Shown here piece by piece: positions 60,811 to 64,000 of a stretch of DNA of 64,000 bases. The translations under genes were made by a program, and so were the position numbers. How positions within the stretch are numbered: the stretch's first letter is position 1; each line of letters begins with the position of its first letter. Where the stretch lies: NCBI GenBank assembly GCA_034769895.1, contig CM068373.1, positions 202,720,134 to 202,784,133 of the forward strand. Reading direction: 5' to 3'. The notes beneath the pieces were generated by a model. It searched no databases, was not told the origin of the DNA, and saw only the letters and a list, made by a program, of their open reading frames with translations. Source of the stretch: Magicicada septendecula. Lineage: Eukaryota; Arthropoda; Insecta; Hemiptera; Cicadidae.

Positions 60811-62209
60811 CTACTTCTATTTCTTAACTATAACTTACTAATGACTTAAACTGCTATACAGATTATCACAACGAATTTACTTTTTAATTACTAGAGTCTT
60901 TCCTTTTTGTTTGGCACCTGAATTATTTGAATTACAATGTTTTAATTGGAAAATAGAAAATTTGATCTGAAAAATAAATAAGTGGATTTTGCTTTCCTGT
61001 TACTGAAGAGGATGTCGTCCCGATTTGTCCCTCGTCGATTCGAGTCCTTGGTTAGAGAAAGTAATCTGCTTAGAACTGCTGGATTCGGTCGTGGAGTTCA
61101 AAATTCGGCAACACTCTGCTTCCTTGCTGTTTGTGAATATTTTAACGTCTGCTGCTGTCCGCTGGAACTGCTTCCTGTCCCTCGTCGATTCGCACGTTGC
61201 ATGTCAGCGTGTGTGTGTGTGTGCTTCGTTCGGGTGGTCGCTCTGCTCGTCAGCTGTTCACCAATGATTTAGACGGCCTCTCTGCTGTATTCTTGAAGTC
61301 TGGTCTTGAAGTCTGGTGGATCTCTTGTGTGCTTATGACTAACTGGTAGTACACAATAAGCTTGGTTGATGTACTGAAGAGTATCTCGCCTTTACGCAAC
61401 AATTACGAGCTATACAGATGATCTGTACTTAGTGTGTTCGTAATTGCGTGTGTGTTGACCACGTAGAGTCTTCTTGTTGATCTTCACCACTTTGGTTACT
61501 AGACGATCGAAGGACTACGTCTTAACTTCGTGAGTACTGGCAAAAGAGTGATCTTTCAGCCCATAAACACCTCGCTGGCCGGGGCTCGCGTCAAGTGATT
61601 TCATTGGCTGACACACTCTCCCTACTACATAAAATTTGAATTCCCTTGGTCTGTGAGAATGAAGTTAGGTTCCCACAGACGGAGAATTGATATTATTTCT
61701 AATATTACTATCAGCGGAACTAATTTTGTCGCTCCGGATTTCCTGTGCTTATTTAATTTTCCAATAACTCGGTTGCAAACCAAGTTGTGTGAAATCTAAA
61801 ATATACAATCGGTCAGAAATTATTATCTTTATAACATACTAAAATCTCATTACTGTAACTCTATTTTTAAAGAAGTTATTCAATTATATTTAATTAACTC
61901 TTTCATTTGTTAATTATATCGCGTAAAATTTGCACACGCCATTATTAATATTTCGGTAAACATTTTGGCTATGTTGGATTTCGCCTTTATTTATTAGTTT
62001 CCGAGATATTAATAATTAACAGTTTGGGTGTGGTCGCTTCCTTGTACAGCGAACTGATTACATAATGACCACGTGTGCGTTGCTTTACAAAGCATTATTT
62101 TCAACGCTCTACATTCAAATGGAGTTTTGACTGTTATATTTTATTTAAATATGCTTTCAGTATGCGGTAAACATATAACCCCAAATAGTTAATATTTGGT
62201 GCTGTTATA

Positions 62210-62949
62210 ATATATAGACCATAAATCCGACATCAGGATTTCCCGTACTGTCACAATAAACATTTATTTTTTACTCTATTACCTTATACTCTTATTTAGT
62301 GTTATTTATTTATTTATTTGATAAGGGTTTACTTTTCTGACCTATATTACAATGGACAATTAGCGTTTTTTTATTTTGATAATTATAAATTTTTTATGTA
62401 ACGTAGGGGACCTTAGTTTCGTTACGTTACAGTATGTCATAGTTACCAAAGAATAATTTTTGTCGCCAGCAAGTGGTAAATAATCGGAAATATATCTGTG
62501 AATCTGTCCCTAAATTTTTAAGGAGTAGAAACCTGTACCAGGGATATGATTTTCGTGACCAAAAAGTAAGAGAATGCTCTGTCACACTATTATATTTCCG
62601 GATGGTTTGGACAAAAGTAATGCTGTCAAGAAGTAATTCTTTCAGTTGCATACTTACCTGAGTTCTGGAAGGGAATTAGGCCGTTATGACAATAGGAATT
62701 GAAATTACCATTTACTGACTCGTAAAAGAAATGCAAGGAATGACAGTAAAAACATTAAATATTCATTCCATTCAGACAGTGCTTAAATGTGGTAGATTCT
62801 TCCAATAAAAGATTAATGAAAAACAGATGGGCGTACGATGTACCTGCCCTGCGATAACACTCAATACATGTGTATAGAAATTCCTACGCTCAAATTCATT
62901 ACGAAAATCACTGTCACATTTTGCTCACATAACATTACTCATCGCAAAT
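62210..62949. other. AT-rich flank without recognisable genes
   Basis: Unrelated sequence begins directly at the LTR edge (ATATATAGACC). Overlapping short frames on both strands between about 62427 and 62661 show no domain. A consensus 5' splice site, CAGGTAAGT, occurs on the minus strand at 62652-62660, but I cannot attach it to an exon. Confidence 0.6.
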
Positions 62950-62955
62950 ACTGTA

Positions 62956-63391
62956 GACACAAGCCAACAAGGATGCATTCTCTGTCTCATACGATTTAAA
63001 TTCTAGGGTTTAAATTGACACGAGCCACGGATAGATGGGAAGGAGGTATCGCAATGTTAAGTAAGATGGTTTGCAATCTATATGCTGATGACATAGTACT
63101 TCCAGATGCAAGCGAAGAAGAATTTCATGTATCCGCAGAATGAAAAAGCCAACAACGATGTAGCGTTTGAAAATAAAGAAATATAAGACAAAGTAACGAC
63201 TGTAGACAGATCAGATAATAAACTGCTAATCTACTCCGGACATGTGCAACAAATGATCAGAGATTCCAAAAACACATGTTAGAGTAGAAACACAAGGAAG
63301 GAAGAATACCAGGCAGTCCAAGAAGTAGCTGCAGAGAGAGTATAGACTCGGAACTGAAAGGGGCCTTGAGACCACTGCGATAGGTGATTGG
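62956..63391 (+). pseudogene. Decayed non-LTR retrotransposon reverse transcriptase fragment
   Basis: Three pieces in different frames recall the end of a LINE-type reverse transcriptase. SQQGCILCLIRFKF (about 62962-63003) corresponds to the RQGCxLSPxLFN block. NLYADDIVLPDASEEE (63075-63122) carries the catalytic YADD. SGHVQQM (63235-63255), followed by a GRK-rich stretch and ERGLE (63296-63370), resembles the C-terminal tail GHVxRM...GRPRxxW...ERGL. Several stops and frameshifts, and missing sequence between the blocks, show it is old and dead. Clade cannot be assigned. Confidence 0.68.
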
Positions 63392-64000
63392 ACATTGTAC
63401 ATCAGACAATAATGTAGTCTAATACATATTTTATTTGTGTGATATATATATATATATATATTGTAATGCAACACAATAATAGCCCCATCCCAAAAATTAA
63501 AACTACCCAAATAAACCAGATAAAGTACACTAACCACGAAAAATAAATGAGACAATTATTGTTAAATAAAGTATATTGATAAAGACCTTATTATAATAAG
63601 AAAATAAGGCTCATTATGTTAAAGAATAGTTGTAAATGTACATGTAAAATAACCTTGAAACCAAGAGTGAGAGATAGGTAGGGAGTGACAAAGATAAACA
63701 GTGAAGTGATAAGTGTAATAAAATAAACAACATAATCTTAAGAAAAAAGAGTTAAACAAGTGTGACAAACCCAAAACATAAGCACATGATAAATGAGCAA
63801 TTAAGTTAAGTATATTAGACTGACAGACACAGAATAATTGTGAATGTAAAAAATAGAAAAAATATTATGTCAGTATAAGAATCACCAGGGTGATTATTGT
63901 TATAGAAGAGATGGTGTAGGTATAACACTCACCAAATTTGTTCATTTTTTAATTTAAAGAAAGAAGTTATTGGCTTAATGTTTAAGGCAATAAATACCAG
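63392..64000. other. AT-rich sequence with no recognised gene
   Basis: It holds an (AT)10 run at 63442-63461 and A-rich sequence with scattered AATAAA words on plus. I see no gene, RNA or repeat that can be supported. Confidence 0.6.
63442..63461. repeat. (AT)10 microsatellite
   Basis: A pure alternating AT run of 20 bp directly follows the non-LTR fragment. Confidence 0.9.

Larger units (their letters stand above)
1..62209 (-). mobile_element. Tandem head-to-tail array of a Ty3/gypsy LTR retrotransposon (8 units, shared LTRs)
   Basis: The same sequence recurs with a period of 7903, 7903, 7903, 7902, 7903, 7883 and 7883 bp, measured at the pol 3' end. Eight LTRs alternate with eight internal regions, all on the minus strand, and each LTR serves as the 3' LTR of the unit on its right and the 5' LTR of the unit on its left. 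Every junction has a polypurine tract on one side and a tRNA-Lys-like primer site on the other. The array runs off the left edge of the window, so its total length is unknown. Its right end coincides with an LTR terminus. Copies are nearly identical and share inactivating mutations, which points to DNA-level amplification. Collapse or expansion during assembly is a possible alternative. Confidence 0.97.
60227..62209 (-). repeat. LTR 8, outer 5' LTR at the array's right end
   Basis: It is 1983 bp with TATAAC/GTTATA ends. It is 45 bp shorter than LTR 7: 35 bp are missing from the AT-rich block near 60611, 2 bp from the (GT)n run (61209-61223) and 8 bp near 61327. About 17 substitutions also separate them. 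Its right edge abuts unrelated sequence with no polypurine tract, as expected for a true 5' insertion end. The window lacks the left end, so no target-site duplication can be checked. Confidence 0.87.

Noticed and set aside
1..62209. CRISPR array or bacterial tandem repeat
   Set aside because: The repeat unit is 7.9 kb and encodes Gag and Pol; there are no short repeats with spacers and the sequence is eukaryotic.
62427..62661. Overlapping 74- and 62-codon frames in the right flank
   Set aside because: They are mirror frames of one AT-rich stretch, with no domain or homology I recognise.

Overview
The window is eukaryotic and almost entirely one mobile-element array. Positions 1 to 62209 hold a head-to-tail tandem array of a Ty3/gypsy-type LTR retrotransposon, with every copy on the minus strand. 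Neighbouring units share a single LTR (LTR-internal-LTR-internal-LTR). There are eight LTRs of about 2.03 kb and eight internal regions of about 5.86 kb; the leftmost is cut by the window edge. The repeat period is 7903, 7903, 7902, 7903, 7883, 7883 and 7884 bp. The host is probably an arthropod: the Gag-Pol is of insect gypsy style without a chromodomain, the primer-binding-site candidates resemble the 3' end of insect tRNA-Lys(CTT), and the flank is AT-rich with a decayed non-LTR retrotransposon. The species cannot be named from the sequence.

Each unit, read on the minus strand, contains: LTR, a leader with three tRNA-Lys-like motifs, gag, a -1 frameshift site, pol (protease, reverse transcriptase, RNase H, integrase with a GPY module), a non-coding 3' region without env, a T-tract, a polypurine tract, and the next LTR. 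Pol should be made as a Gag-Pol fusion: the gag and pol frames overlap, with an A AAA AAC slippery heptamer and a hairpin 10 nt downstream.

No unit in the window is complete. Units 0 to 6 carry the same two gag lesions (a TAA at codon 101 and a one-base loss near codon 260). Units 5 to 7 share a 20-bp deletion in reverse transcriptase. Unit 7, at the right edge, has the only intact gag (527 codons) but a broken pol; units 1 to 4 have intact 1107-codon pol but broken gag. Shared lesions show that the array grew by copying DNA units (unequal exchange between LTRs, or insertion of multimeric circles) rather than by repeated transposition. The rightmost LTR (60227-62209) is the most diverged and ends exactly where the array stops, so it looks like the 5' end of the original insertion.

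From 62210 to 64000 lies unrelated AT-rich flank: no recognisable gene, a fossil non-LTR reverse transcriptase around 62956-63391, and a short (AT)n run. The most unusual feature is the leader, where three tRNA-Lys-3'-end-like motifs recur. Two of them sit in long hairpins whose arms differ in sequence yet still pair.
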